Origin: Paraphoma chrysanthemicola
Lineage: Eukaryota; Ascomycota; Dothideomycetes; Pleosporales; Phaeosphaeriaceae
DNA: 64,000 nt
NCBI GenBank assembly: GCA_020744225.1
Contig: JAGMWG010000028.1
Coordinates: 1-64,000, forward strand
Direction of reading: 5' to 3'
The translations under genes were made by a program, and so were the position numbers. The notes below the pieces were generated by a model, which was not told the origin of the DNA, did not search any database, and saw only the letters and a list, made by a program, of their open reading frames with translations. This document shows positions 53,332 through 64,000 of this stretch, piece by piece. The stretch's first letter is position 1, and each line of letters opens with the position of its first letter.

Positions 53332-54192
53332 CTATGGCGACGCGAATTATTTATGTCTCGTAGGGATGCTTCATCAGATTGAACTCGCATAAGACGGTGA
53401 GGCCGTAAAGACGTGTTGGTGCGATGATGACCGTGTGTTTTGGTTGTTGTTGACAGCTGCGGACAGCCGAAAACGATGGTCCTATACCTATTCCTTGGCG
53501 AAGGCAAGTACTTCGTATAGCTTCTATCCATTTGAGTTTCAATCATCGCAACTCAGATCTGACCACTCCAGGTGAGTGCCTTTTGGATCGACGACTATCT
53601 CACCGTTGGTGTCTAAACTCTCCAATAAATTCACCTCAACTCGATTCACAACGACCTGAGTAGGCTAACAAGCCAGAAGAAGTCCATCCATATTGGCGAA
53701 GCAGTCAAGTCCTACGGCAAAATTCCCAACACACAGTGCTGCTGCTTCTTTGTTTGGCTATCTCGAATCATCATGATCCATACTACATTCCTGTCACACC
53801 CTCTATTAATTGCCCCCTTGCGTGAATTTAATATAATTTACAAACCATTCATTCCTTCCTCCCGTTTGAGACTGTACGATATTTGGTCTTGAATGGCGCT
53901 GTTATCATCTCTTATAACATGCGGAGGCTTTTCTCTACTTATCAATTGCTCTGCAGTCGCGAACCCTCGTATACTATAACTAGTACGCACACCTTTCTGC
54001 AAGTCTTTTATTGCTACTAGACGAGTCTGTAGCTTCAACAAAGTGCACCGGGTACTGCCTGAGATAAGACCTCGATCGACATTATCGACACCGCCTGTAG
54101 CAAGAGCATGGGCATGTTCAACGACGACAAAGCATTCGATGTCCTGATTAACGAAGGATATAGGATCACGCTCATCGGCAAGGACTAGAGTT
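53332..54192. other. No supported gene
   Basis: Open frames on both strands (53838-54236 minus) lack domains. At 54078-54180 plus, IIDTACSKSMGMFNDDKAF is protein-like but isolated. Confidence 0.4.
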
Positions 54193-54785
54193 GTGAACCC
54201 GAAGTCGAAGCTGTGTAGGTACAGTGACGAGCTCACGCTCGTTTATGCCGTCACGAAGTCAATCGATGGATGGCTCGACGACGCGGCCGGAACACTGCAT
54301 TTGAACGATAGCTCCTTCAAGCCCTCACTTAGCGACAACGACAAGAACTTATATAAGATCTCGAGTGCACACAGCCCCATATACGCGTCTGGTATTCGGT
54401 CTACTATTCGAACGTCACTTTGATCTCGTGCACGCCCGACAATCAGTCCGTGATCAACGCCATGCACTTGCCCACGTTGGCGGGGATGAGATTTGACTTG
54501 ATTGATAAGGTGGTCGACGTCACGACCCTCTCTTACCCTGTGCTGCCGTATATGAACATGCATCAGTACCCGATCAAGATAGACCAGGCGGACATGAGCA
54601 GAATGTCGTATCCGTCGACGCACTTGCGCTCCAACACGATGGAGTGCAAGATCAAGCTTCTGACGGAGAAGATCGAGGACAGTGCACCTCTTCCTATAGT
54701 CGGACCTGGGCTTTTTTTTGAAATACTAATTGATCTTCTGTCCAAAATCGACTCACACTCCATGGTCACAGGAATACATGATTGA
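54193..54785 (+). pseudogene. Unrecognised decayed coding stretch
   Basis: Protein-like text continues across two frames: TKSIDGWLDDAAGTLHLNDS in one, then VWYSVYYSNVTLISCTPDNQ and AMHLPTLAGMRFDLIDKVV in another. I cannot assign a family. The frame change and stops suggest a broken gene. Confidence 0.3.
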
Positions 54786-55412
54786 ACCTCAGCCCGTTGC
54801 TCTATTCTTCCCTTGCTTGCTCCTCTACTCAAACTCCCCCAAAAAAGCAATTTTCTTCTTTCCAGGCTTCCCTGGGCCTTTGAGTAAGAAGCTAGTTACA
54901 ATTATTAATTGACCTCCCTATACTATGCTTTCCTGGCAGTGTTCTTGGCTCTACCGCGAACCCTACTATTAAAGCACACGATAGTTTCGGGATCTACGCT
55001 AACCCAACACGTAAATCACGGGGCGGAATTACACTAGACTACATCAGGGGAGAATTAGCACGCGATTCGCGTTGCATGCACGTGTCTTTGGAGCAGGATG
55101 CGCGATTGCCTAAGTAGGAAGTATTGGGGTCCGATACCACGGGGCATCATATACTAGGTACTTCAGCCTTCTGTCCTATACAAAAAGTTTGCGCCTCCCA
55201 CTTTGCGAGCGAGAAGATGGCAACCTTTGGAACCGATATAGACTTCCCAGCAAGCTGCTTACAACGCTTGACTTTTCACACATATTGTTAAAGTCAAACA
55301 CAACGACAGTTCTGGCATTGTTGAATGCCTCGGCGTCCAAGGCCGAAGCATTTTCGAACGAAGGCATATCTTAGCGTTCTCGAAAAGGTCGGAAAGATCC
55401 GGTCCCATTATC
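54786..55412. other. No gene; contains copy 1 of a direct repeat
   Basis: Holds the repeat at 54978-55158; nothing coding is supported. Confidence 0.5.
54978..55158 (+). repeat. Direct repeat DR1, copy 1
   Basis: Similar along its length to 59676-59849 (shared gatctacgct, ctagactaca, gcaggatgc, catcatatactagg). Likely a solo element or LTR-like fragment. Confidence 0.7.
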
Positions 55413-57235
55413 ATGCCGCAGAATTTCGCAGCGCGCCTTTGCAAAGCTTCGGATGTTCAAGTTGTGAAATCTGGCGATGGAGCAGCTAGCACGTTCTGGA
55501 TGAGAGCTCAGAATCTCAACAGATCTGACAGCTTCGTATCAAAGCCTGGATTCATGAAGGCCATATTGACAAAACTGTGCGGGTTTTGTGAAGCGCTTTT
55601 TGGTGCTATTCTGGATGACGGCGACACCAAATGCACCATGCATCAGAGTGGACTGGAGGCACTCCGTGGATCATCAAAGTACTGCTCGCTGTGCGCTTTC
55701 TACGTACTTGTCATATCTCAACGATGTGGCGAATCTGTGTTTCGAGATGGGCACGAGTTCACTGTCTACACACGCCTTACTACCATCAAGCAAGCAAGCG
55801 CAAGTTCATTTCTGAACGTAGGTTTCCAGGTTAAAGGTCGCTGTATGCTTGCTATGATGTTTTGTCCGGACTCGAGTAAGTACACTCCCATGTCGTGGCA
55901 CAACAAAAGTTGACATTTGCATAGACAAGGCGTACAACAGACCTATCTGGACCAGAAAAATGCCAGACCTCGGGCGTCGGGCGCAACTTTTTCGGCAATG
56001 GCTACAGCAATGTGAAAGTGATCATCCGAGATGTAAAAGGCACAGAACTGGCAAAGGGCCATCTAGGATCTTGGAAATCGATTCATCAACCACGCCAAGC
56101 TCTATTTGACTTCGACTCATAGAGGACAGCTCATTTCAGAGTCACTATGTTGCGCTCAGTCACCGATGGGCAACCTCTTGCTGTCCCCATTCACTCAAAA
56201 CAACCAACCTTCAACAATATCAGGCTTCGATACCGACCTCCCAGCTACCCAAAAACTTCATTGACGCAATTGCAATCACTGAAGTGCTTGGTCTGTCGTA
56301 CCTTTGGATCGACTGCCTTTGTATCATACAAGATAGCACAAGTGACTGGGAGATCGAGAGTGCCAACATGGACGCAGTTTATCTCAACGCAACTGTCACA
56401 ATAGCTGCCGGCGCTGCCGAAGATACGAATCAAGGTTGTGCCGTAGATCTTGCACAACCTCCTTGCCTACGCCTGACGCTGCCTTCAGGAAGCTTCCGTG
56501 ACGGCTCCAAAGAACGCGTTACTAAGGGAACTCTTCGATCCACATATGCGAGCGCATTTACAATTCATGACTGCCCCCTCAGTAAACGGCTACTGAATGA
56601 CCTTTGGTGGGGATTTACACACACTAAGCCTCATCGCCGTATCACCGCAACAAATATACCGTCGTGGTCTTGGCTGGGTTGGGAAGCAACGCTGCTTCCT
56701 ACAAAATGGTTATTCATGGAGAACAATTGGGCCCAATTAGCTCAAGCTACCATACTCTCTGTGGACGTCGTTTGGTCAGGGCAAGAACTGACAACAGCTT
56801 TGAAAAAGGCAGAAATTATGGTGTTGGGTCGCGTATTGCCGATGCAAGTGGGCCCACTGATCACGTTCAGCATGGAATGCTATACGACTAACCTGGTTTT
56901 CTTAAACGATGCCGGACGACTCGGAGACACGAGTGAGACTATAACGTACGTTGCTAAAGCTAATATCGACATGGTTGTTCCTTCCGGAGACTGCATCGTG
57001 CACTGTCTGGAGTTGGAGACGTTTTGGAACACGGTGGACCTGGAGCTTTCGCCATCATCCTCCTCCTTGGTCTCCTGTTTTCCAAGTCACACAAAAACTT
57101 CTCATAATGAGACGTATCGATACACGAGCGGGGATCTTCGAGAGACTTGGGATTGGATTAGTCTGCTATGAAAACGTGAAGGATTGGCCTGCCGCTTTTG
57201 ATGACGTGGAGCCACGAGAAATCATCCTAGTCTAA
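55413..57235 (+). pseudogene. HET-domain protein, decayed
   Basis: The N-terminal part (55413 on) has a Cys-containing region typical of this subfamily (SKYCSLCAFYVL). The text resumes at 56130 in one frame: HYVALSHRWATSCC, QLPKNFIDAIAITEVLG, LSYLWIDCLCIIQDSTSDW and VYLNATVTIAAGAAED, the core HET motifs. It then goes to SWSWLGWE near 56680. A frame change near 56119, and loss of the block between the activation motif and WSWLG (no GWVLQE-type segment), show it is broken. The remaining C-terminal text reaches 57171-57235. Confidence 0.75.
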
Positions 57236-57409
57236 AGAATTGATAAGACATTTTGACTTGAGACAGGCCCGACGGTAAGCATCAGAGATAACTAGAGCCA
57301 CAACATCGAGCACGGGATGACGAAGTACAATACAGACCGTGATTGATAGACTACTGTTCTTTCACTAGTACATCTTTGTATCTAGCCCCCTTGACTGCGT
57401 CACGAACCA

Positions 57410-58099
57410 TCAATAGCCCATGCCATTTTTACAGATGGTCTCATCAAATACTGTTTTTTTGGTCACTAGGGTGAGTGTATTCGGCGGATCATCATAATGT
57501 GGTCCAAACGCCCGCATAAGTTCCTCGCAAGAACTGCAGCCCCTTATATTTCCATTGTCGTTATGTGTTGCGCACGAATTTCGAAATCGCTTCTGCCCTG
57601 AGTATGACCCATAATAGCTTTGAATCTCGGTGTCCACATCGCATCTTCTCTTGTTACGGCAATCATGAAGCTCGTATTCACATAACACCTTCACTTCCAG
57701 GACAGTCTTGACAGCATCGAGATAACGCTTGTTTTTAATCCAGTCGCGCAAATCATGAAGGAGAAAGTAATCTGCTTCCGCTTCGAGTTTGTTGTACAGA
57801 GCATAATCGAAGCTTGTCTCTTTCGTCCAGAACAGGGGAAACTTTGACGGACGTCGCATAAATTGTAATATATGTTGGAATGCGTCGGAATCGGCATCAA
57901 TGAAGTAGGAGCCATCCTCTTGTCTATCGCCGCAGTCGTCCCATCTAGCCAAGAGGTTCTGGAAATACGGAGAAGCTTGGAGTGTAATTTTAAGTGTTTG
58001 ATATTTGCGACCAGAGACGTCGAGGACAACAAGGTGAGGAGGGTTGACGAGTTTCGGGACAGATTGCGAGCTGGATGTTATTGTCTCCATTGTATTCAT
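57410..58099 (-). CDS. BTB/POZ (KCTD-like) domain protein
   Basis: Single-exon frame, 229 aa. Residues about 18-120 form a BTB_2 (T1-type) fold: HLVVLDVSGRKYQTLKITL, SPYFQNLLARW, DGSYFIDADSDAFQHILQFM and EADYFLLHDLRDWI. The C-terminal half has Cys-rich pieces (DCRNKRRCDV, GCSSCEELM) but no clear finger. BTB_2 proteins form oligomers and often serve as cullin-3 adaptors; the partner is unknown. The ATG is well placed and there are no defects. Confidence 0.8.
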   Translation of the reverse strand: MNTMETITSSSQSVPKLVNPPHLVVLDVSGRKYQTLKITLQASPYFQNLLARWDDCGDRQEDGSYFIDADSDAFQHILQFMRRPSKFPLFWTKETSFDYALYNKLEAEADYFLLHDLRDWIKNKRYLDAVKTVLEVKVLCEYELHDCRNKRRCDVDTEIQSYYGSYSGQKRFRNSCATHNDNGNIRGCSSCEELMRAFGPHYDDPPNTLTLVTKKTVFDETICKNGMGY

Positions 58100-59675
58100 G
58101 CTGCTATAGTCTTCTGTCAGTTGTAATATAGTGGACTCTGAAGTTCACTCACTCGTACCTGCCCGTCGAGTATGCTTGACAGATACTTCCTTCCTAGTCG
58201 TACTCTTCTGATGCAAGCCTAACTCATTGGCATTGGGGACAAAGAGTTACAATATTTTTCAGAAGCGTATGCATTGCCCTCCGGATTAGGCTAGCTTGTG
58301 GCTCGCCCCACATCATCGGCAACTGAAAACGCAATCAGCTGCTACCAGTCAGCCTTCCATTCTGTTTGCAGTTACGCTTTGCAACCGAAAAGGTCGCAAA
58401 CAAATTATGCGATATTTTAAGAGTTCCCCAGGCGGTTGATTGCACAGAAATCCCTGTCGATGCTGGATAATCAAGCTCAGCCGCCGGCACAAACACGGCT
58501 CGAACTTGAACACCAGCGGTTCGGCCACAATAGCATATGCAACAAAGCGTATGACTGGGCTCAACGCATCTGGGAAGGCGAAACGCTGACAAGCGGCCAT
58601 GTGGTGCAATGGTTAGAGGCTGTCGGGATGAATATCAGGTAGGTATAACTCCTCATTCATTTATAAAAGCATTTTCATGTCAGCTCACCATTCGTCTTGT
58701 CCCACGCAAGACAGACATAACTTAACGATACGTATCTGAACTCAAGTAACCCTGCTCAACAAAGGGCTTCAAAGTTCATCAACAGCGAACGACTATTGCC
58801 AGCTGCACAGCTGTGCTTGAGCTCCGCCTTGGCACAGGTAAACCGGGATCTGATGACCGAAATCGAGTACCCCTTGAGCGGTACTGCAATGGGCGAGAGC
58901 TCTACTGCTCAAAGTACCGCAAGAAAATCAACAGCCCTAGACTCGCTTGTACAATACCCGGGGAACCAGCGTGAATTACAGCATAGATGGCACTTTTTTG
59001 CCTACGTTCTCCCAAAAAGAATTTTTCGATATCGTGCCTTGTAATAAAGGATTGGCGCCACTCTCCTATGTCCCTCCACCCGTATGTGGATTGTTGTCCA
59101 TGCTGTACGGAGACTAAGACAATCACGGGGCTACTTATGTTTAGTATGTCACGTGAGCAACTTAAGAAGCGAGCCCTTCCGCCCGGACTCGCTGCACTTA
59201 TCTAATTATACAATCATTTAAATCGAGGAATGCAATTTGTAGGTTGATTATCCGAGCTACGAAGAATGTGGAATGTAACCAGCATTCTTGGAGTCTTTGT
59301 TGTACTTGATTCATGGTAAAGCACACAATTTTAGATTGCTCTCGCTCAATATCAGCTGTTTGCGTGCGGACGACGATCTGTCAGCGACTTACAAGCAGCC
59401 TATTCATCGTCTTAGTTCGTATTGCACTGCTACAAGTACGACTGCACTAGAGCTTTAGGGCCACAAGTATCGACTTGGTTCGAGGAAATGGTCGGATTGA
59501 GCCAATCTGGTGTGGATCTCGGATACATAATATTTAGCAATAGGTGTGGTGTTGATTCTCTGTAGGCAAAGATCCACTTAGTTGCCAGCTCTACGCTTCG
59601 AACATAATTGCAAACGAAAGGCAAGAATGTTGCTAGTGAAATTGGCTTCACTGCACATCCTGCTACTAGAACCTT
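58100..59675. other. No supported gene
   Basis: Short frames on both strands (58436-58642, 58796-59044 plus) have no recognisable domain. Confidence 0.4.
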
Positions 59676-59849
59676 ACGATAGTTGAGGCCGATCTACGCT
59701 AGACCCAAAACATGTGAACCGGGGGCATCACTACGCTAGACTACAACAGGAGAGAATCCGCATTGCATACACGCGTCTTTGGGGCAGGATGCACGGTTAC
59801 CGGACTGGGAAGAACCAGGGGTCGGTACCACAGGGCATCATATACTAGG
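59676..59849 (+). repeat. Direct repeat DR1, copy 2
   Basis: Second copy of 54978-55158, same orientation, 4.7 kb away. The text just after it (tagcctcctctcggc) also occurs at 49652-49666, next to the pogo element. Confidence 0.7.
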
Positions 59850-60544
59850 CCTCATCCGTCGCCTCATATTGGATAGGTAGCCTCCTCTCGGCAAGGGTTA
59901 GGTGTTAAAATCATCGACAGAGGAATATTGCATTGATATAGAAGCGCGCGGCAAACATTGCGATTAGCGCTGCCATTGTGAAGTCACCTCCGTTTGCGAA
60001 GCCCAACCTCGATTATCTAATTTGATATGAGTGTCAAATGCCTGTCTGCTCTTCTACTTGACCGCTTTCTTTTCCTTGAGCTTTTTCTCCTTTTGCGCGT
60101 TCTTTGCCTCTGATTATTCCCATGCCTTTGATGCTCTCTTCGTCCTTGGCACTTTCTTGGCTTCCCTCTCCAGCATTATTTTGGAAAGCTTCACATCACG
60201 TTCTTTCGATTTCACCGTCGTCGCTTGAATTTGCTGCTAGAAACTCTAACTCGCGTATGTTAGCACCAAACCCTCAACCTGTTGTTGAGTCATGTATTTT
60301 ATCTGACTCGAACTCACTTAGGTAAAGTCTGAGGTAAAAAGGCCCACTCATCCTCCTGGGTTGACAGTTCTTGCGCTGGAGGATTGTCCAGCGCTGGAGG
60401 AATGTCCAAGGACGAGACGAAAGATTCGACATGAGCATTTGGAATAGCTGTTTTTATGGGAGTTTCGACAGTCACATCTGAATTTGTGTTGTGAGAATCG
60501 AGTTGTCCTACCTCAAAGTCAACATTGAAGGATGATAGGTAGCT

Positions 60545-62833
60545 TCAATAAAGCTCACCACCACATCGTGAATCTTCAGCTGAAGTGTCGCCCTCGGGGG
60601 CGACACCTGTGGAGAAAATGCCACTTCCTAATTGATGTCAATGTATGAATATTTCGTGGATCGAGTTTCCTTTGCTTACCCTTGTAGTGAAGTGACGGAT
60701 GCTCCTGCACGCTTTTCAACTCCCTTAGCCCATTCTCAAGAATCTTGAGCTTTTCACAGCATCGCTCTCTTTCTACTAACGACTCTTCATCCTCAGCAGC
60801 TAGTGTAGCTACCATTTCGTCCTTGATATCCAGTACGTTCTCCGGACAGAATAGGGCTGGAAGGCTCTCAACAATACGTGCCTCGACAGCAAGGACACTG
60901 AAATCATCAACGAACTTCTTCAGTGCAACCTATTGGTGTGAGCCACGTGTACTCTGTTGAACAGTATGGTCCGTCTCACCTTATAATAGGCTTGCATGAA
61001 GTCTGTAGCAGTGGAACTGGCATAGTTGTTCATGTCTGCTTCAGTCTTTGTCACGAGAACCTTGGTCAAACTCTCAACATTGACACTGAGCTTAACCATC
61101 CCAAGGCTTGTATAATCGTCACCAAAGAACTGTTCCAGCGTCTTCTTGATCTCGCGCATACGTCGTTCCGCTTGCGCTTTCTGGACATTATCTGTAAGAT
61201 AATGATTGTATGTAATAGGGTGTCCAGTATCATGGGGTTTGAGGAGTTCAGAGACCTTCTTCTGTAGTTCCTTCTCTATAAGGTCGAACTTTGGGTAGAT
61301 GATGCATGTCAAGATCTTTTCTCGCGTGGAAGGATCGCATACGTGTGACAGTGCTGCATACAATACGTGACGGACAGCGCACACAACCTCTTTCATTGTT
61401 TCCTCAACCAGTCTTGTCCAGGGCCTACGCTGTTCGAGAAAGAGATGTCCAATGATGAGCGGTCCGAATGTTCCTGGCAGTTCGCGTCCTCTACTCCGCG
61501 TTAGAAGCGTGTTGACCTTCGTGATATAGTCCTCTCGAGATATTTGACGTGGGTACCTTGGAGAGCTTTGGTCAACGATGTCATACGTGTGACCTTGCTT
61601 GCGCATCGTATCCGCAAACTTGGTCAGAATATTCTGCAGGTTAGCTCTCAGATGTCTTCGATATCCCTCTTCAGTGGAAGCATCCCCAAAGAACGAGTCG
61701 GAGTATGAGCCGTCTGCGGCGGCTTTGATCAGGTAGGTGAAAGATTGGCTCACTGTTAGGAGATGGCGTTTCTGTTCTTTCACACTCGCTCTGGGTGCCC
61801 CTAAGACCTCCAACTTTTTCGTGCAGTCACAGATCCCATCTTGAATCTGAGAAAGAACATCAGGTAATTGTACTAGGATCTGGTCTCTGAGAATCTTGCT
61901 CAGTCGGGACTTCAGGCTATGTACTCCAACTTGAGAGGAGTTCAAAGATCCCCAGGCACCAGAAGAGAAGAACAGCTGTTCCGTGCGGTTCCGCTCCTGC
62001 AGAGAGGAGTTCCTCGTAGTATAATCGCGATTGCGGAGGACATGCCATCCAAGCTTGAATTCGACTTCTCTGTTCTGCGCGAGCTCAATGTAGAAGGACT
62101 CACTGTCAGAACCTTCGTCCAGAGTGTCGGGCTTGGTGATCAAGCCTAGGGTACGTACACCCCTCGGATCAATTTCGCGGGCGTATCTCGTAATCGACTG
62201 ATTGTTGAAGTCGTTCTTGGCAGATACCACGGCAAGTATGATGCTCCTCGGGCTTCTCATATATCGGAGTACAAGGGATTTGACTGTGTCGCTGTCGGCG
62301 TCGGATTGCGAACGGCTGCCAGCTTGGAACAATCCAGGCAAATCGACAAGGGTCAAATGCGGTTGTTCGGGACCGGAGAGTTCCAGTCGAAGGATGTCCG
62401 AGCTGAAGACCTTCGTGTCGTCATTGATCCCCATACATTCTTTTGCCGACTCGATGACGTCCCCCAGATCAAGATCTTCCGCGAGAACTGTGATGTTAAA
62501 CTTTAGCAGCTTCTCTTTCTCGGTATCTGTTCGGTTTTCTTCTGATCCTGGGACAATGCGTATCCTGATAGGTGCGACAGGCCCGCGGCGAAGTATTAAT
62601 TCAGTCGCGAATCGTGTGCAGAGGTTGTCTTTGCTGGGAAACATCACTCCCGATATCGCTTCAAGGACTGAGCTCTTGCCTGAGGATTGTTCTCCACATA
62701 CTACGATCTCTGGAAGATCGATATACCGACTGATTCCTTGCGAGCGGAGATTATCGACAACGTCCAGAAGGCTTCGTGTGTCATTGGATTGGAGAGAAGC
62801 GCTCTCCCCACCGTTGGGACCGGCCTTAGCCAT
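60545..62833 (-). CDS. Dynamin-like large GTPase
   Basis: Exon 1 (62833-60980) encodes 618 residues, exon 2 60929-60680, then exon 3 from 60626; introns are 50 and 53 nt. GTPase motifs: G1 VVCGEQSSGKSSVLEAI (near residue 45), G2 around NLCTRFATELI, G3 LTLVDLPGLFQ, G4 GLITKPD. A stalk region follows, and exon 2 (VALKKFVDDFSVLAVEARIV ... ERERCCEKLKILENGLREL) is GED-like. No PH or Pro-rich domain. The first stop is at 60545; an alternative acceptor would add DVTVETPIKTAIPN to EWAFLPQTLPK (to about 60320). This is the Mx/dynamin-like class abundant in fungi; membrane-remodelling role assumed from family. Confidence 0.88.
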
Positions 62834-63401
62834 GATGACACAGCCGAGACCACGTTAGTACCAGAGAAACTCTGCGTGAAGGATTGCTAAGTCTGGTATG
62901 TGACAAAGACTGATTTGCGTGTTGTGGAAGACAATGTCTCTAAGAACCTTTATGGTGGATCATTCAGCTACTGAGTTATTTTAGATTGTGGAGTACCGTG
63001 CTGGAGAGACGACTGTTTGCAGCTGCACCACATTCTCGGCGGCTACGACCGGAATGCAGCCAGATATGCAACCAGAACAAACATGATCAAAGAACGATTG
63101 CGGAAGCGCTTCATTCCTCCACAAGGTTTAGGGTCCATACTGGGAGCTTATTGATTGTCGCAGTCTATACAGACTGAACTCGTGCTTGAAGCTTCTTGAG
63201 TTATCCTATTCTATTTTTATACCTCAATAGTGTCTTTACAAAGCCCAAAAGATACAACACAGACAAGGAACCAAATATTGGTCCCTATGCAAGCTTGCGG
63301 GAAATGCGCCACCGTCCCTATCATCCTCAATGACTTCACCACCCGGCACCGGTCAAGACTTAGTAGAGTTCTTGCATTGCGCACTTCAGCACATGCAGGT
63401 G
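62834..63401. other. Intergenic, no feature seen
   Basis: Region upstream of the dynamin-like gene and downstream of the edge gene. No domain in any frame. Confidence 0.5.
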
Positions 63402-63995
63402 CTAGGTTTTCGCTTCTCCTGACGCTTGGAGCCGGACCAAAGCGGGAACAATGGCATAGTGATGATCGTGATTCTTGCCTTGTACATCGCCCCACTTCAT
63501 CAAGCCGGGATTGACGACTGCGGCTACGATGCCATGATCGATATCATCCTCCTCATCCAAGAGGGCCTGCGGTTTCATCTCAGTCTTGTCGTAAATTTCC
63601 CCATATCCTGGGAAGTTAATTTGGAGTCGAGGTAGCTGGACCGACATGTGCATCAGTAGAGTGAAAGCTCCGTGTACTATCTGAAGCACCTGCGAAGAGT
63701 CGACCTCAGAGGTAATAGTTGCAAGCCCAGTCTCGATAGCACTGGTAACGCTGGCTCTCGCATCCACCACACATTGTTCAAGGTAAAGGTAGTTTTCCTC
63801 CGTCTTGCCTTGCGTAATGATATCCTCGTCAACGACAGCTACCAGTTGCTCCATTGTCCTGTGCCGCCAAGTCTCACAAGGAGAAGAAGGAGTAGGCCAT
63901 CCATGGCAGTGTTCTGAGCCGAACATGCTAGACCACAAGTTCGCTACAGCCCCACTTTCTACGCCGAATATGGTGAATGGATTCCGGAATACCAT
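63402..63995 (-). CDS. Unrecognised protein, probably cut by the window end
   Basis: 197 codons to a stop at 63402. The text is protein-like throughout (TMEQLVAVVDEDIITQGK, LYLEQCVVDARASVTSAI, LQIVHGAFTLLMHMSVQLPR, GIVAAVVNPGLMKWGDV) but I recognise no family. The only ATG near the edge follows TGCAG, which could be an intron acceptor, so earlier exons may lie beyond 64000. Confidence 0.55.
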   Translation of the reverse strand: MVFRNPFTIFGVESGAVANLWSSMFGSEHCHGWPTPSSPCETWRHRTMEQLVAVVDEDIITQGKTEENYLYLEQCVVDARASVTSAIETGLATITSEVDSSQVLQIVHGAFTLLMHMSVQLPRLQINFPGYGEIYDKTEMKPQALLDEEDDIDHGIVAAVVNPGLMKWGDVQGKNHDHHYAIVPALVRLQASGEAKT

Positions 63996-64000
63996 CTGCA

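Noticed and set aside
54078..54180. IDTACSKSM text resembling a ketosynthase active site
   Set aside because: Only the DTACS letters match; flanking residues do not fit a ketosynthase and no other polyketide-synthase motif is near.
58595..58625. tRNA-like start (gtggtgcaatggttagaggc)
   Set aside because: No matching acceptor arm or T-loop downstream; no cloverleaf can be drawn.
60585..60608. Short palindrome gtgtcgccctcgggggcgacac
   Set aside because: It lies inside the likely last exons of the dynamin-like gene and is too short and isolated to call a regulatory site.

Overview
This is a window of filamentous-fungal DNA, most likely from an ascomycete. Genes carry short spliceosomal introns (about 47-55 nt, GTAAGT-like donors, CTAAC or CTGAC branch sites). 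The protein families are typical of fungal self/non-self recognition: NB-ARC-TPR, HET, serine-hydrolase and nucleoside-phosphorylase effector domains. A Dothideomycete is my guess, from the mix of families; this is not proven. The region is accessory in character, with dense transposon debris, pseudogenes and repeats and few core genes.

Layout. (1) 1-13672 is a giant inverted repeat: arms 1-5362 and 8311-13672, which appear identical, around a 2.9-kb unique spacer. Each arm carries a TPR protein gene, a two-TM protein gene and the promoter plus N-terminal hydrolase part of an NLR-type effector gene. The arms end inside that coding sequence, so the same hydrolase is continued by a TPR region on the left and a coiled-coil, Cys-rich tail on the right. 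A decayed TPR piece lies in the spacer. (2) 13.7-23.1 kb: a MITE with 9-bp target duplications, a decayed ORF, a four-exon NAD+ synthetase whose glutaminase nucleophile appears lost, a gene-free 2-kb stretch and a HET-domain gene. (3) 23.3-29.5 kb: a broken Tc1/mariner transposase, broken hydrolase and phosphorylase effector fragments, a BIR-domain gene and a LINE ORF1 fragment. (4) 29.6-36.4 kb: the centrepiece. A free-standing nucleoside-phosphorylase-like protein ends in a motif matching N-x-G-x-Q-x-G-x3-G. The neighbouring NB-ARC-TPR receptor begins with the same motif. A dead Tc1 copy sits between them. The receptor ends in 17 exact 126-bp TPR units. (5) 36.8-49.7 kb: Copia relics, a hAT element with matched ends but unmatched flanks, an unrecognised helical protein, decayed maleylacetate-reductase and P450 genes, and a pogo-type element. 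(6) 49.7-64 kb: an OTT_1508-like deaminase/MYND gene, a pogo relic, a broken HET gene, a BTB gene, a dynamin-like GTPase and a gene cut by the window end.

How they may work together. In fungi, NB-ARC-TPR receptors use an N-terminal amyloid motif to template the same motif on a separate effector and start cell death. The pair at 29.6-36.4 kb fits that scheme, with a phosphorylase-like effector; related bacterial immune effectors are known to cleave ATP. The hydrolase genes in the palindrome, the effector fragments near 25 kb and the two HET genes suggest a recognition-gene island where effector domains are duplicated, shuffled and lost. All functional assignments come from reading the sequence; no search was run.
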